Positions 26,001-34,524 of a stretch of 64,000 bases of DNA are shown here, piece after piece. The stretch is from Elizabethkingia meningoseptica_A (lineage in GTDB: Bacteria; Bacteroidota; Bacteroidia; Flavobacteriales; Weeksellaceae). The notes under the pieces are model-generated. The model saw nothing but the letters and a program-made list of their open reading frames with translations, was not told where the DNA came from and did no database searches. A program made the position numbers and the translations under genes. Location: contig NZ_JBJDLK010000002.1 in NCBI RefSeq assembly GCF_045762675.1, positions 62,001-126,000 of the forward strand. The letters are read 5' to 3'. The first letter of the stretch is position 1. Every line of letters starts with the position of its first letter.

Positions 26001-27173
26001 TTATCTAAGATTTTTTCTTCTTTCAATCTCTTTGCTGATCAATGAAAGCTCTCTTCCTGTTTGCCCTGCAACGGATGTATTTTCCTGTGCACGACGTGTA
26101 AGATAAGGAACAACGTCTTTAACCGGTCCGTAAGGAAGATATTTGGCAACATTATAGCCTAAGCTTGAAAGATAGAATGTAATATTATCGGACATTCCGT
26201 ATAACTGACCAAAATGAACATGTGAAGAGGTATTATCAAGACCAGCAGCTTTCATTTTATCCATAATCAGCTCTGTACTTTTCTCGTTGTGTGTACCGAA
26301 AAATGCGGAAACAATATCCTGATGTCCCATAATGAAGTCAATACCTGCATTATAGTTATCATCTGTCGCTTGTTTTGTAGGTTGTATTGGTGAAGGGTAC
26401 CCCATTTTCACGGCTCTGTCGCGTTCTTTCTCCATATAGGCACCACGTACAATTTTATAACCAATAAAATATCCTTTTTCGCGGGCTCTCTTCAGGTGTT
26501 CTTCCATGTATTCCAGCCTGTGTGTTCTGTACATCTGGATCGTATTCCATACAATAGGTGTTTCCTTATTGTATTTTTCCATCATCTCTTCACTAAGATG
26601 ATCCGCCGCATCCTGCATCCAGGATTCTTCGGCGTCTATCATTACTTTAATATTGTACTCGTGGCACAGCTTGCAAACTTCATCAAAACGTGTTCTTACA
26701 CGCTCCCACTCCTGCTTTTCGCTTGTGGTTAATTCTTTCCCTCTTCCCACTTCTTCATAAAGATCAATTCTTCCGAATGCTGTAGGTTTAAATACTACAA
26801 AAGGGATTGCCGGGTTTCCTTTAGAAAATTTGATAATATCTTTAATTTCATTGCAAATTTTATCAAAGCTTTCTTCATCTTCTTTACCTTCCACAGAATA
26901 ATCGAAGATACTCCCTACGCCTCTTTTCCAAAGCTTATTTACAGCTTCTATACTTTCCTCACGGGTTTCACCGCCACAAAATTGTTCGAATAAGGTTTTC
27001 TTTACAATTCCGTCTACAAAAGGAAAATTATTTTTCACGGTAAAGTTAAGCATGGAAACACCCATATTGGTTAGTGTGGGGTTTTCAATAGCTTTGAACA
27101 TCCAGTATGCTTTCTTCAACTGGTCTGTTGTTTTATCTGCAAATGCAATCTGTGTATTATCAAAAATACTCAT
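26001..27173 (-). CDS. Proline dehydrogenase (FAD-dependent)
   Basis: 390 residues forming the single-domain flavin barrel: the middle contains VMIDAEESWMQ, IQMYRTHRLEYM and YKIVRGAYMEKERDRA, and the C-terminal segment PYLTRRAQENTS carries the paired Arg residues that bind proline carboxylate. It oxidises proline to pyrroline-5-carboxylate and hands electrons to the quinone pool. It is the monofunctional form; the P5C dehydrogenase is not in the window. Divergent from aroB with clear -7 boxes on both strands in the spacer. Confidence 0.92.
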   Translation of the reverse strand: MSIFDNTQIAFADKTTDQLKKAYWMFKAIENPTLTNMGVSMLNFTVKNNFPFVDGIVKKTLFEQFCGGETREESIEAVNKLWKRGVGSIFDYSVEGKEDEESFDKICNEIKDIIKFSKGNPAIPFVVFKPTAFGRIDLYEEVGRGKELTTSEKQEWERVRTRFDEVCKLCHEYNIKVMIDAEESWMQDAADHLSEEMMEKYNKETPIVWNTIQMYRTHRLEYMEEHLKRAREKGYFIGYKIVRGAYMEKERDRAVKMGYPSPIQPTKQATDDNYNAGIDFIMGHQDIVSAFFGTHNEKSTELIMDKMKAAGLDNTSSHVHFGQLYGMSDNITFYLSSLGYNVAKYLPYGPVKDVVPYLTRRAQENTSVAGQTGRELSLISKEIERRKNLR

Positions 27174-27201
27174 TTCTCTGTCTATTAAATTTAATGATTC
27201 G

Positions 27202-27209
27202 CAAATTTA
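27202..27209 (-). promoter_or_regulatory. Candidate -7 box for the proline dehydrogenase gene
   Basis: Minus strand reads TAAATTTG (TAnnTTTG), 28 bases before the ATG at 27173. Confidence 0.5.
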
Positions 27210-27267
27210 CTAAAGTATCGTGGACAACATATCATGTTTTAGATACTTTTTTTTCAATTCAAAAAGG

Positions 27268-27275
27268 TATTTTTG
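27268..27275 (+). promoter_or_regulatory. Candidate -7 box for aroB
   Basis: TATTTTTG (TAnnTTTG) ends 25 bases before the ATG at 27301. Confidence 0.5.
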
Positions 27276-27300
27276 CACTACATAAAAATTAGTAATCAGA

Positions 27301-28344
27301 ATGATCAGTTTTTTAGACGATAACTTCAGCCAGCTTAACCAATATATCCGGGAATCCAAACCAAGTCTGCTTCTATTATTGGTAGATGAGAATACTCACG
27401 AATATTGTCTTCCAACAGTCTTAGCCAATCTGGAGACGACAATTCCATTTGAGATTATTGAAATAGAAGCCGGTGAAGAGGTAAAAAATATAGCAACGGC
27501 AGCGCAGCTTTGGGAGATCCTTTCAGAATTCGGAACAGACAGAAATGCTTTGATGATTAATATCGGAGGTGGTGTTATTACCGATATGGGAGGTTTTGTA
27601 GCGTCTACGTATAAAAGAGGTATAAAATTCATTAATATTCCAACCACATTATTATCTATGGTAGATGCTTCTATAGGAGGTAAAACGGGTATTGACCATC
27701 AGTTCTACAAAAATATTATCGGAACTTTTGCGATGCCTGAAAAAATATTTGCTTATCCAAAGTTCCTGCAGACTTTACCGTTCACTGAACTCAGAAGCGG
27801 ATTTGCAGAAATGCTGAAGCACGGTCTTATCGCTTCTTCTCAGCACTGGAATAACCTTAAAGGAATTGAACTGACTCCTGAAAATATTGAACCTTATGTT
27901 GTAGATTCTATGAACATCAAACAACAGGTAGTGGAACAGGATTTCAAAGAACAGAATATCCGTAAAACACTCAATTTCGGACATACAATCGGACACGCCA
28001 TAGAAAGTCTTTTCCTGCAACAGGAAACTCCGGTTCCACATGGAGAAGCAGTAGCCGCCGGAATGATTATGGAAGCTCGCCTATCCTACTCCAATAATCT
28101 GATTAGTCAGGATGCACTTACCGAAATTACACAAGCTATCATTTCTATATATCCGAATCTTTCTATTGAGCATTTTAATCAGGAGGATATTTATAACCTG
28201 ATGCTAAATGATAAGAAAAACAGCAATGGTATTATAAAATTCTCAATCATCGATAATATCGGACATTGTTTATACGATTATGAGGTGACAAAAAGCCAGA
28301 TTGAGGATGCATTGCAGTATTACAAGAATACCTATCTGTCATAA
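27301..28344 (+). CDS. aroB: 3-dehydroquinate synthase
   Basis: 347 residues, the family length. The NAD-binding segment is IGGGVITDMGGFVASTYKRG near 80-99. The zinc and active-site motifs are present: PTTLLSMVDASIGGKTGID, GFAEMLKHG and TLNFGHTIGHAIE with HGEAVAAGM. It makes 3-dehydroquinate from DAHP, the second step of the shikimate pathway. It stands alone between the divergent proline dehydrogenase and the OMP cluster. Confidence 0.96.
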   Translation: MISFLDDNFSQLNQYIRESKPSLLLLLVDENTHEYCLPTVLANLETTIPFEIIEIEAGEEVKNIATAAQLWEILSEFGTDRNALMINIGGGVITDMGGFVASTYKRGIKFINIPTTLLSMVDASIGGKTGIDHQFYKNIIGTFAMPEKIFAYPKFLQTLPFTELRSGFAEMLKHGLIASSQHWNNLKGIELTPENIEPYVVDSMNIKQQVVEQDFKEQNIRKTLNFGHTIGHAIESLFLQQETPVPHGEAVAAGMIMEARLSYSNNLISQDALTEITQAIISIYPNLSIEHFNQEDIYNLMLNDKKNSNGIIKFSIIDNIGHCLYDYEVTKSQIEDALQYYKNTYLS

Positions 28345-28432
28345 TTTATACCTCGAAATTATTTAAATTCATTCCAAATTAATTATTTATTAAACTGATT
28401 TTTAATATTTTAATATAAATCGAATATGTGAA

Positions 28433-28450
28433 TTTGACATTTTTGTCAAA
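28433..28450. promoter_or_regulatory. Inverted repeat upstream of the first OMP promoter element
   Basis: TTTGACA and TGTCAAA flank four T, perfect 7-bp arms, ending 10 bases before the -24-like element at 28461. A related but different palindrome (AAAATATGA / TCATATTTT) lies at 29287-29310 before the second OMP gene. Candidate regulator binding sites. Confidence 0.45.
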
Positions 28451-28460
28451 AAGAATAAAG

Positions 28461-28476
28461 TTTGGCATTCCGTTTG
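28461..28476 (+). promoter_or_regulatory. Sigma-54-like -24/-12 element, OMP gene 1
   Basis: TTTGGCATTCCGTTTG matches the sigma-54 pattern TGGCA-N6-TTG in base and spacing, lacking only the C of the -12 GC. The same element recurs before the two following paralogues. Confidence 0.5.
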
Positions 28477-28542
28477 AAATAGAGCTAATATCAAAAAAGA
28501 GATTTAAAATTAAAGTTTTTAAAAAAAGTAAAATTTAAAATT

Positions 28543-29127
28543 ATGAAAAAGGTATTTTTAGGATTAGGTATTGTATTAGGTACAATGGCATTCGCACAAA
28601 CAGCAGGTCCAAGATTTGGTATCAAAGCTGGTGGTAACCTTTCTGATTTATCAAACTTAGATAGAGAAAAATCTAAAATAGGATTCTACGCAGGTGTATT
28701 TATGAATGCTCCTATTTCATCCGACTTCAGCATCCAGCCGGAGGTTGTATACAGCCAGCAAGGCGCTAAGTTCAAAGATTTCGGTACTGTAACAGATCAA
28801 AAAACAAATTTAGGATATATTAATGTACCGGTAATGGTTCAGTATAATGCAACTCCTGAGTTTTATTTAGAAGCTGGTCCAGAATTCGGATTCTTAGTAG
28901 ATGCACAGAATAAATATAAATCTGGGGGAGTGAACTTTAATAATAGCTCTACAGATCCTTACAACACTTTTAATTTCGGTGTAGGATTAGGTGCTGGTTA
29001 TAGATTTACACCTAATATTGGAATCAATGCTCGTTATACTGCAGGATTTACCAATACTCTTAAGAACAACAACGGAGATTCTGTTAAAAACAATAATTTC
29101 CAGTTAGGCTTAGCTTATACTTTCTAA
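28543..29127 (+). CDS. PorT-like outer-membrane beta-barrel protein 1
   Basis: 194 residues. Signal peptide MKKVFLGLGIVLGTMAFAQ, then an eight-stranded barrel pattern: RFGIKAGGNLSDLS, GFYAGVFMNAPISSDFSIQP, NVPVMVQYNATPEFYLEAGP, GINARYTAGFTN and a C-terminal strand ending LGLAYTF. The terminal aromatic residue is typical of BAM-assembled barrels. It belongs to the outer membrane beta-barrel (PorT-like) family and has two tandem paralogues downstream. Each of the three genes has its own promoter-like element and terminator. Confidence 0.87.
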   Translation: MKKVFLGLGIVLGTMAFAQTAGPRFGIKAGGNLSDLSNLDREKSKIGFYAGVFMNAPISSDFSIQPEVVYSQQGAKFKDFGTVTDQKTNLGYINVPVMVQYNATPEFYLEAGPEFGFLVDAQNKYKSGGVNFNNSSTDPYNTFNFGVGLGAGYRFTPNIGINARYTAGFTNTLKNNNGDSVKNNNFQLGLAYTF

Positions 29128-29150
29128 GAATAAGAAAAACAATATCAATT

Positions 29151-29177
29151 AAAGGCTGTCTTCCGACAGCCTTTTTA
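29151..29177 (+). terminator. Terminator after OMP gene 1
   Basis: Perfect 10-bp stem AAAGGCTGTC with its complement around TTCC, followed by T-rich sequence. Confidence 0.88.
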
Positions 29178-29286
29178 GTTTTTATACACTGCCATTTCCA
29201 ATTCATTTTCAGTCAGATAACGCCATTTATTACAATGTCATAATTTCTCTTAAAAAGCTATTGAATCGGCAATAAAGCGGCTTTTA

Positions 29287-29310
29287 AAAATATGATATTT
29301 GTCATATTTT
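29287..29310. promoter_or_regulatory. Inverted repeat upstream of the second OMP promoter element
   Basis: Nine-bp arms AAAATATGA (29287-29295) and TCATATTTT (29302-29310), 28 bases before the -24-like element at 29339. The inner part TGA...TTGTCA resembles the site before OMP gene 1. Confidence 0.4.
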
Positions 29311-29338
29311 CTATTTTTTACACCCTACTACTTCCCTC

Positions 29339-29354
29339 TTTGGCATTGTGTTTG
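29339..29354 (+). promoter_or_regulatory. Sigma-54-like -24/-12 element, OMP gene 2
   Basis: TTTGGCATTGTGTTTG, differing from the copy before gene 1 at two bases in the spacer. The ATG follows 40 bases later. Confidence 0.5.
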
Positions 29355-29393
29355 TAGCTTATATGTTCTCAAAGTAAAGTAAAATTTAAAATT

Positions 29394-30035
29394 ATGAAAA
29401 AGGTATTTTTAGGCCTGGGAGTTGTTCTAGGTACAATGGCTTTTGCCCAAACTACGAATAATGGAAACGATGGAATCAGATTTGGTATCAAAGGTGGTGG
29501 TAACCTTTCTTCAATTACAGAAGGTAACTTCAGCGATACTCAACACAAATTCGGTTTCAACGGTGGTTTATTCATGAACGTTCCAATGACTGAGAAATTC
29601 AATTTCCAGCCGGAAGTTATTTATAACTACATGGGAGCAAAATCTACTTCAGACTTAAAAGATGGTACAAGCGTAAAGCATGAAACTAACTTAGGCTACA
29701 TTTCAGTTCCGTTAATGGTTCAGTTTAATGTAACGCCACAATTCTACGTAGAGGCTGGTCCTGAATTCAGTTATTTAGTAAATGCAAACAGCAAACTTAA
29801 AAGTGGTAATCAAACCATCACCGATAACTGGGATAGCAAAACTTTAGATGATCTTAAAAGATTCAACGCTGGTGGTGCTATTGGTTTAGGTTACAGAATT
29901 ACAAACAACTGGGGTATTAACGCAAGATATACAACAGGTTTCACTAAAATCGGTAAAACAGATACTCCGGTAGGAAGAGCATTTAACGATTCAAGAAATG
30001 AAAACATCCAACTTGGATTAAACTACACTTTCTAA
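29394..30035 (+). CDS. PorT-like outer-membrane beta-barrel protein 2
   Basis: 213 residues. The signal peptide is nearly identical to paralogue 1, and the 38 bases spanning the leader and first codons (29376-29413) are identical to 28525-28562, so the start regions were copied or converted recently. The barrel follows the same strand order (FGIKGGGNLSS, LFMNVPMTEKFNFQP, SVPLMVQFNVTPQFYVEAGP, GINARYTTGFTKIGKTD) and ends LGLNYTF. An insertion near 150-160 (LKSGNQTITDNWD) is shared with paralogue 3, which makes 2 and 3 the closer pair in that loop. Confidence 0.87.
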   Translation: MKKVFLGLGVVLGTMAFAQTTNNGNDGIRFGIKGGGNLSSITEGNFSDTQHKFGFNGGLFMNVPMTEKFNFQPEVIYNYMGAKSTSDLKDGTSVKHETNLGYISVPLMVQFNVTPQFYVEAGPEFSYLVNANSKLKSGNQTITDNWDSKTLDDLKRFNAGGAIGLGYRITNNWGINARYTTGFTKIGKTDTPVGRAFNDSRNENIQLGLNYTF

Positions 30036-30066
30036 GAAAGGACTACAATTATTGAATTACTTATAT

Positions 30067-30091
30067 AAAAGCCTGATATAATCAGGCTTTT
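30067..30091 (+). terminator. Terminator after OMP gene 2
   Basis: Perfect 10-bp stem AAAAGCCTGA with its complement, five-base loop, then TATTATTTT. Confidence 0.85.
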
Positions 30092-30118
30092 ATTATTTTC
30101 CCAAATAGCGGTTTCTTT

Positions 30119-30134
30119 TTTGGCATTCCGTTTG
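30119..30134 (+). promoter_or_regulatory. Sigma-54-like -24/-12 element, OMP gene 3
   Basis: TTTGGCATTCCGTTTG, identical over 16 bases to the copy before gene 1, only 29 bases before the ATG. This short distance supports it being the promoter core rather than a distant site. Confidence 0.55.
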
Positions 30135-30162
30135 TAGGTTTTCTCCAAGTAAAATTTGATAT

Positions 30163-30786
30163 ATGAGAAAACTATTTTTAGGATTAGGTTTAATGGCGGG
30201 AACATTTGCCTTTTCACAAACGGGACCAAAATTTGGTATTAAAGCGGGAATGAACGTTTCTTCAATTTCCGAAAATGGAGGTCTTAGCGACACTAAATCT
30301 AAGATTGGTTTCAATGCCGGTCTTTTCTTAAACGCTCCTATTTCTTCAAATTTCAGCATTCAGCCAGAGGTTATTTATAACGATTTGGGTTCGAAAGTAA
30401 CTTTTGGAAGCGATAATCAGAATTCATACAGCACTAATCTGGGATACATCTCAGTACCGGTGATGTTTCAGTTCAACGCAACACCACAATTCTATTTAGA
30501 AGCTGGTCCCGAATTCAGCTTTTTAGTAAGTGCTAAAAACAAACTAAAAGATGGTAACGGAAATGTTGCAGTAACTGACTGGTCAAAAACAGCAACAGAC
30601 AATCTTAATACCTTTAATTTTGGTTTAGGGATTGGCCTTGGTTTCAATATCACAGAAAATATTGGAATAAATGCACGTTATACAGCAGGCTTAACCAAAA
30701 TTGGTAAAACCGATAATCCTATAGGAAGAAGCTACAGTGACTCAAAAAATAATGTATTCCAGGTAGGCTTAAATTTCGGATTCTAA
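30163..30786 (+). CDS. PorT-like outer-membrane beta-barrel protein 3
   Basis: 207 residues with signal peptide MRKLFLGLGLMAGTFAFSQ and the same barrel pattern as the two genes before it (FGIKAGMNVSSIS, LFLNAPISSNFSIQP, SVPVMFQFNATPQFYLEAGP, GINARYTAGLTKIGKTD), ending VGLNFGF. Because each copy has its own promoter-like site and terminator, the cluster is three single-gene units, not an operon. The ligand or role is not known; general family members are small outer-membrane barrels. Confidence 0.87.
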   Translation: MRKLFLGLGLMAGTFAFSQTGPKFGIKAGMNVSSISENGGLSDTKSKIGFNAGLFLNAPISSNFSIQPEVIYNDLGSKVTFGSDNQNSYSTNLGYISVPVMFQFNATPQFYLEAGPEFSFLVSAKNKLKDGNGNVAVTDWSKTATDNLNTFNFGLGIGLGFNITENIGINARYTAGLTKIGKTDNPIGRSYSDSKNNVFQVGLNFGF

Positions 30787-30809
30787 ACACTTATTATTTA
30801 AATACGGAA

Positions 30810-30835
30810 AAGGTCAGGCATAATGCTTGACCTTT
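30810..30835 (+). terminator. Terminator after OMP gene 3
   Basis: Stem AAGGTCAGGCA with TGCTTGACCTT (one G-T pair) around TAA, followed by TTTCTTTCT. The metG -7 box starts only 17 bases later. Confidence 0.8.
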
Positions 30836-30851
30836 TTCTTTCTCATTATCG

Positions 30852-30859
30852 TATATTTG
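30852..30859 (+). promoter_or_regulatory. Candidate -7 box for metG
   Basis: TATATTTG, perfect TAnnTTTG, with a TTGAC 22 bases upstream lying in the preceding terminator arm. The ATG is at 30879. Confidence 0.55.
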
Positions 30860-30878
30860 CAAAAAACTAGAAATAAAG

Positions 30879-32912
30879 ATGTCCAAAAGAAAGATGATTA
30901 CGGCAGCTTTGCCTTACGCAAACGGACCGGTTCATATAGGACATTTGGCAGGTGTATATATTCCTGCAGATGTCTATGCAAGATTTCAGAGAAGATTAGG
31001 AAAAGATGTTGCTTTTATTTGTGGATCCGATGAACACGGAATTCCAATTACTATACGTGCAAAAAAAGAAGGTGTTACACCGCAGGATATAGTAGACAAA
31101 TATCATGAGATTATTAAGAAATCTTTCGCTGATCTTGGAATTTCATTCGATGAATATTCCAGAACAACTTCTAAAAATCATTATGAAACTTCACAGGACT
31201 TTTTCAAAACATTATATGAAAAAGGAAAATTTACGGAGGAAGTTTCTGAACAATATTTTGATGAGCAGGCCGGAGAATTTTTAGCAGACCGTTATATCGT
31301 AGGAACCTGCCCTAATTGTGGTAATGAAAATGCATATGGCGACCAGTGTGAGAAATGTGGTTCTACCCTTTCTCCTTCTGAGCTGATCAATCCAAAATCA
31401 ATGCTGAGTGGAAATGTTCCGGTATTAAAGGAAACTAAAAACTGGTATCTTCCGCTGAACGATTACGAAAGCTTCCTGAATGAATGGATTATTGAGGGAC
31501 ATAAGGACGACTGGAAACCTAATGTTTACGGACAGGTTAAATCCTGGCTGAATGACGGACTTAAACCGCGTGCCATGACCAGAGATCTGAACTGGGGTGT
31601 TCCGGTTCCACTTCCTGGTGCTGAAGGAAAGGTTTTATATGTATGGTTCGATGCACCTATTGGTTACATTTCCTTCACTAAAGAATGGGCTGAGAAGAAC
31701 GGAAAAGACTGGAAAGATTACTGGCAGAATGAAAACAGCGACCTGATTCACTTTATCGGGAAGGATAATATTGTTTTCCACTGTATCATCTTCCCGGCGA
31801 TGATGAAGGCTCACGGAGACTACATTATGCCGAAGAATGTACCGGCATTTGAATTCCTTAACCTGGAAAATGATAAAATTTCAACTTCCAGAAACTGGGC
31901 AGTATGGGCTCATGAATATGTACAGGATTTCCCTGGCCAGCAGGATGTATTGCGCTATGCATTGCTTTCTTCTGCACCTGAAACAAAAGATAATAACTTT
32001 ACCTGGAAAGATTTCCAGACCAAGAATAATTCAGAGTTGGTAGGAATCTTCGGAAACTTTATCAACAGAGTTGCGGTATTAATTCATAAATACTACAACG
32101 GTGTTGTTCCGCAAGGAGATGCCAAAACACCTGAACTGGCTGAAATTAATAACGCAGCAAAAGAAATTGCAGAAGCTCTGGATAAATTTGAATTCAGAAA
32201 TGCGTTATCTGCACTCATGAATCTTGCACGTTTCGGTAATCAGTATTTACAAACTGAGGAGCCATGGAAAACCATAAAGGATCATCCGGAAAAAGCAGCA
32301 CATTCACTTTTTGTCGGTGCACAGCTTGCTGTGGCTTTAGCGCAGCTTTCTGAACCATTTATGCCGTTCAGTTCTGAAAAATTATTGAACATGTTCAATG
32401 TAAGCAAGGCCGACTGGAATGCTCTGGAAAACAATAAAGTTCTTATTGAAACCGGACACCAGATTAATGAAGCTTCTCTTCTTTTCTCGAAAATTGAAGA
32501 TAACGTTATCGATGCTCAGATTGAAAAACTGGAGCAGACTAAACAAAATAATAAAAAAACCAATCCTAACGCTACCCCTATGAAAGAAGAAATCACTTTT
32601 GATGACTTTTCTAAGATCGATCTTAGAACAGCTACTATTCTTGAAGCAGAAAAAGTAGAAAATGCAGATAAACTTTTAAAGTTCAAAGTAGATACCGGAG
32701 TAGATATAAGAACGGTGGTTTCTGGTATCGCAGAAAGCTTCAAGCCTGAAGAACTTATCGGAAAGCAGGTGATGATTCTTCTGAATCTGGCACCAAGAAA
32801 AATTCGTGGTATTGAATCTCAGGGAATGTTCTTATTAGCAAATAAGCCGGACGGAAGTCTTTCTTTCGTAACACCGGACGATCAGATAGAAAACGGAATC
32901 GAAATAAGATAA
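30879..32912 (+). CDS. metG: Methionine-tRNA ligase
   Basis: 677 residues, class I synthetase. The HIGH motif is in YANGPVHIGH (about 13-22), the zinc knuckle is CPNCGNENAYGDQCEKCG, and the KMSKS loop reads KISTS (DKISTSRNW). After the anticodon-binding helices comes a Lys/Asn-rich linker and a C-terminal EMAP-II/Trbp111-type tRNA-binding domain (about 570-677: FDDFSKIDLRTATILEAE, LAPRKIRGIESQGM). This long MetG1-type architecture is normal in Bacteroidota. Essential for translation; it stands alone between two terminators. Confidence 0.97.
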   Translation: MSKRKMITAALPYANGPVHIGHLAGVYIPADVYARFQRRLGKDVAFICGSDEHGIPITIRAKKEGVTPQDIVDKYHEIIKKSFADLGISFDEYSRTTSKNHYETSQDFFKTLYEKGKFTEEVSEQYFDEQAGEFLADRYIVGTCPNCGNENAYGDQCEKCGSTLSPSELINPKSMLSGNVPVLKETKNWYLPLNDYESFLNEWIIEGHKDDWKPNVYGQVKSWLNDGLKPRAMTRDLNWGVPVPLPGAEGKVLYVWFDAPIGYISFTKEWAEKNGKDWKDYWQNENSDLIHFIGKDNIVFHCIIFPAMMKAHGDYIMPKNVPAFEFLNLENDKISTSRNWAVWAHEYVQDFPGQQDVLRYALLSSAPETKDNNFTWKDFQTKNNSELVGIFGNFINRVAVLIHKYYNGVVPQGDAKTPELAEINNAAKEIAEALDKFEFRNALSALMNLARFGNQYLQTEEPWKTIKDHPEKAAHSLFVGAQLAVALAQLSEPFMPFSSEKLLNMFNVSKADWNALENNKVLIETGHQINEASLLFSKIEDNVIDAQIEKLEQTKQNNKKTNPNATPMKEEITFDDFSKIDLRTATILEAEKVENADKLLKFKVDTGVDIRTVVSGIAESFKPEELIGKQVMILLNLAPRKIRGIESQGMFLLANKPDGSLSFVTPDDQIENGIEIR

Positions 32913-32930
32913 TTCCTGATTACAATTATA

Positions 32931-32959
32931 GAATGGGCATTTTTATGCCCATTTTTTTT
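32931..32959 (+). terminator. metG terminator
   Basis: Perfect 8-bp stem ATGGGCAT / ATGCCCAT, TTTT loop and an eight-T tail, 20 bases after the metG stop. The open frame of the next gene extends into it, which argues that the next gene starts downstream. Confidence 0.9.
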
Positions 32960-32965
32960 ATCATT

Positions 32966-33643
32966 ATGGTCAAAAAAAGTATTTTAGAAAAGTTGCCGGA
33001 TCCGCAGCTGGAAAATTATATAACAGAAGGAAACCGTTTCACTCCCGAAGCTGTTGAAACAGCCTTTGAAATTTTTAAAGAAAGAGGCCGTACTTTCTCT
33101 GATCAGGAAAGTGAATCAATCCAAAAAATGATTCAGGAAAAGAAAGATGCCGAAATTGCACAAATCAATGAGGATAAGGAATCATGGGAGGATAACATTA
33201 CAAATGATCCTTCTGCTATTAAACTTTATCAAACAGGACCAATTGCAGCATTAAGCTTTTTTTGTGGTTTGATTCCAGGTGCCATACTCGTATCTATAAA
33301 TTTCATTAAAGTAAAAAAGTATAGTGCGGCAATTCTGGTTCTTTTATATGGCATTGTCTATTTCTTTGCCCAAAAATACCTGATCACTTCTCTTATAGGT
33401 TACAAGAAAGATTACCAGGTATATTCACGGCACAGCCCGGAACTTATTGTTATAGCTTTAGGTGTTATAGGTCTGACTATAATTTCCGCATTAGTGATGC
33501 CGAAAAAACTACCCCACAGACCGGAATCTTATATCCTGCCGGCTATTATGGCTTGTGTAATGGCGGTAATCATGTATTTTAATCCGCACAACGGGTATCT
33601 TTCCTATTATTTAATCCCGAAAATAATCGCATTTTTTAAATAA
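32966..33643 (+). CDS. Membrane protein of unknown function
   Basis: 225 residues from the ATG at 32966 (MVKKSILEKLPD); the upstream in-frame ATG at 32933 is inside the metG terminator and is rejected. The N-terminal 90 residues are soluble, acidic and helical (LPDPQLENYITEGNRFTPEA, then IQKMIQEKKDAEIAQINEDK). Four transmembrane helices follow (about 98-122, 126-145, 163-184 and 193-211). No family is recognised. The N-terminal segment about a growing set of residues each entry per ageing protein-length rule resembles short repeats seen in other flavobacterial membrane proteins, but this is a weak impression. Confidence 0.6.
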   Translation: MVKKSILEKLPDPQLENYITEGNRFTPEAVETAFEIFKERGRTFSDQESESIQKMIQEKKDAEIAQINEDKESWEDNITNDPSAIKLYQTGPIAALSFFCGLIPGAILVSINFIKVKKYSAAILVLLYGIVYFFAQKYLITSLIGYKKDYQVYSRHSPELIVIALGVIGLTIISALVMPKKLPHRPESYILPAIMACVMAVIMYFNPHNGYLSYYLIPKIIAFFK

Positions 33644-33645
33644 CG

Positions 33646-33672
33646 TCTCAAAGGTTTTAAAAACCTGTGAGA
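33646..33672. terminator. Palindromic terminator between convergent genes
   Basis: TCTCA and AGGTTT pair with AAACCT and TGAGA with a single mismatch. It sits between stops at 33643 (+) and 33715 (-) and is related in form to the AAGGTTT hairpins at 47.8 and 61.3 kb. Confidence 0.7.
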
Positions 33673-33714
33673 TTTAACAAAATAATTTTTATAACAGAGT
33701 CTTTCACCCGTCTG

Positions 33715-34422
33715 CTAACCTTTAACCGTTAGCCTTGCCAGATAAGAATCCTCCTCCTGAAGGATTTTTTCTATTATAAAGCCATTATGTTCCGCCGCAT
33801 TTTTCAGCGTATTGAAATCCAGATACAACCATGTAATTGGCTCTTCAGAATCACCTTTATAATGAACAATGTAATCCAGTTCACCATAATAGCCACCTGC
33901 CGGAATAAAAACACCGCCGTCTTCATCTCTGTCAAACATATATAAAATATCGGTACTGTCAATCAGAACCTGACCGTTCTCATTGAGCAATGTGCGCAAT
34001 TTCTGAAGATAGACATCAATTCTTGAAAGACTTTCAAAAATTCCGGTTCCGTTCATCAATAACAAGATGGTATCATAAGTTTCACCGGAATATTCCAGAA
34101 GAGATGCACAAACAGTATTTTTTATTCCTCTTTCCTTGCATACTTCAACAGATTTGGGGGAAATATCCAGCGCTGTTACCTCTATTCTTTCCTCATTCTG
34201 CAAATACAAGCTGTGTGATCCTGCTCCTGCGCCAATATCAAGTGTTTTTCCATAAGCTCTTTTCAATGCGGTCTGCTCGATATCGTTCATATCATCGAAA
34301 TCCCGGAATAAGTAATCCACCGGAAGTTCATCCAGTTCGGAAATTGAAGTTTCAGTCTGCAAATCTTCAGGATTCTGGTTATGAAAATAATCCCAGATTG
34401 CCTTTCCCATCAAATCTTTCAT
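33715..34422 (-). CDS. Class I SAM-dependent methyltransferase
   Basis: 235 residues. Motif I is LDIGAGAGSHSL at 61-72, followed by the acidic strand end TALDIS and the motif IV-like DTILLLMNGTG. The fold is that of small-molecule methyltransferases; the acceptor cannot be named. It has no signal peptide and appears to be a single-gene unit, ending convergently with the membrane-protein gene and separated from the efflux cassette by about 100 bases. Confidence 0.8.
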   Translation of the reverse strand: MKDLMGKAIWDYFHNQNPEDLQTETSISELDELPVDYLFRDFDDMNDIEQTALKRAYGKTLDIGAGAGSHSLYLQNEERIEVTALDISPKSVEVCKERGIKNTVCASLLEYSGETYDTILLLMNGTGIFESLSRIDVYLQKLRTLLNENGQVLIDSTDILYMFDRDEDGGVFIPAGGYYGELDYIVHYKGDSEEPITWLYLDFNTLKNAAEHNGFIIEKILQEEDSYLARLTVKG

Positions 34423-34524
34423 GCTTTTAAGCTAATATCAGTTCAGGCCTCAAAACTACAAAAAAAGAATCCCTTCAGCCAACAAAGCCTCAGGGATTCA
34501 TGAAAAACAAGGAATTTATTTTAA

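Noticed and set aside
32933..32965. Upstream ATG of the membrane protein gene
   Set aside because: It lies within the metG terminator hairpin, so the ATG at 32966 is preferred.
33990..34430. Plus-strand open frame opposite the methyltransferase
   Set aside because: Antisense shadow of a gene with clear SAM motifs; composition is not protein-like.
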